From contig WTGE01000350.1 of assembly GCA_011525445.1 (NCBI GenBank), positions 1 to 23,320 of the forward strand: DNA of 23,320 nucleotides. The letters run 5' to 3'. The position numbers were made by a program, and so were the translations under genes. The notes below the pieces were generated by a model that searched no databases, had not been told where the DNA came from, and saw only the letters and a list, made by a program, of their open reading frames with translations. Each line of letters begins with the position of its first letter. Position 1 is the stretch's first letter. Source of the DNA: Synechococcus sp. CO36386bin_37 (GTDB taxonomy: Bacteria; Cyanobacteriota; Cyanobacteriia; PCC-6307; Cyanobiaceae). Of this stretch, positions 23,295 through 23,320 are shown piece after piece.

Positions 23295-23320
23295 TGATCT
23301 GACAACCAAATACATTAATG

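Overview
The window looks like part of a marine picocyanobacterial chromosome, most likely marine Synechococcus or a close relative. The evidence is the gene set: Ycf54 (chlorophyll cyclase partner), a glucosylglycerol-phosphate phosphatase (StpA/GgpP), a FurA-like Fur protein, a Nif11-type small protein, a DUF3721 'WMPC' protein, ArsS and a DOMON-like protein. Genes are short, tightly packed and often overlapping, with frequent GTG/TTG starts and moderate GC. I see no rRNA, tRNA, CRISPR array, transposase or prophage module. The species was not tested by any search.

Layout. 1-2480: the end of an alpha/beta hydrolase gene runs into a minus-strand block of monothiol glutaredoxin (CGFS), BolA, a secreted helical protein and a PlsC-type acyltransferase; Grx and BolA are an established Fe-S/iron partner pair. 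2614-3680: pdxJ and ycf54, overlapping by ATGA. 3681-4920: a long AT-rich gap with three perfect hairpins, a 15-bp palindrome and only doubtful small ORFs. 4921-5801: a translationally coupled phosphoribosyltransferase plus nucleoside 2-deoxyribosyltransferase-like pair, the best candidate here for an undescribed two-gene pathway. 6098-8697: a calycin-like DUF3598-type protein, a GST, a Nif11-like peptide gene and a small exported protein.

8705-11332: a small membrane protein, fur, a seven-repeat MG-rich His-tailed DUF3721 protein, a stand-alone SepF domain and arsS. 11557-17673: stpA and, across a 1-kb gap, a divergent glycerol-3-phosphate-dehydrogenase-like protein, then an APH-fold sugar-kinase-like gene and a DOMON-like protein. 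This may be a compatible-solute neighbourhood, but only stpA is a confident assignment to that pathway. 17695-21875: a lytic transglycosylase, a conserved-looking unknown, then metY and metA. MetA carries the Glu linked to acetyl-CoA specificity, so the pair reads as homoserine to O-acetylhomoserine to homocysteine. 21925-23320: a small two-helix membrane protein, an empty stretch, a lone zinc-ribbon (DUF723-like) protein and a doubtful small ORF at the edge.
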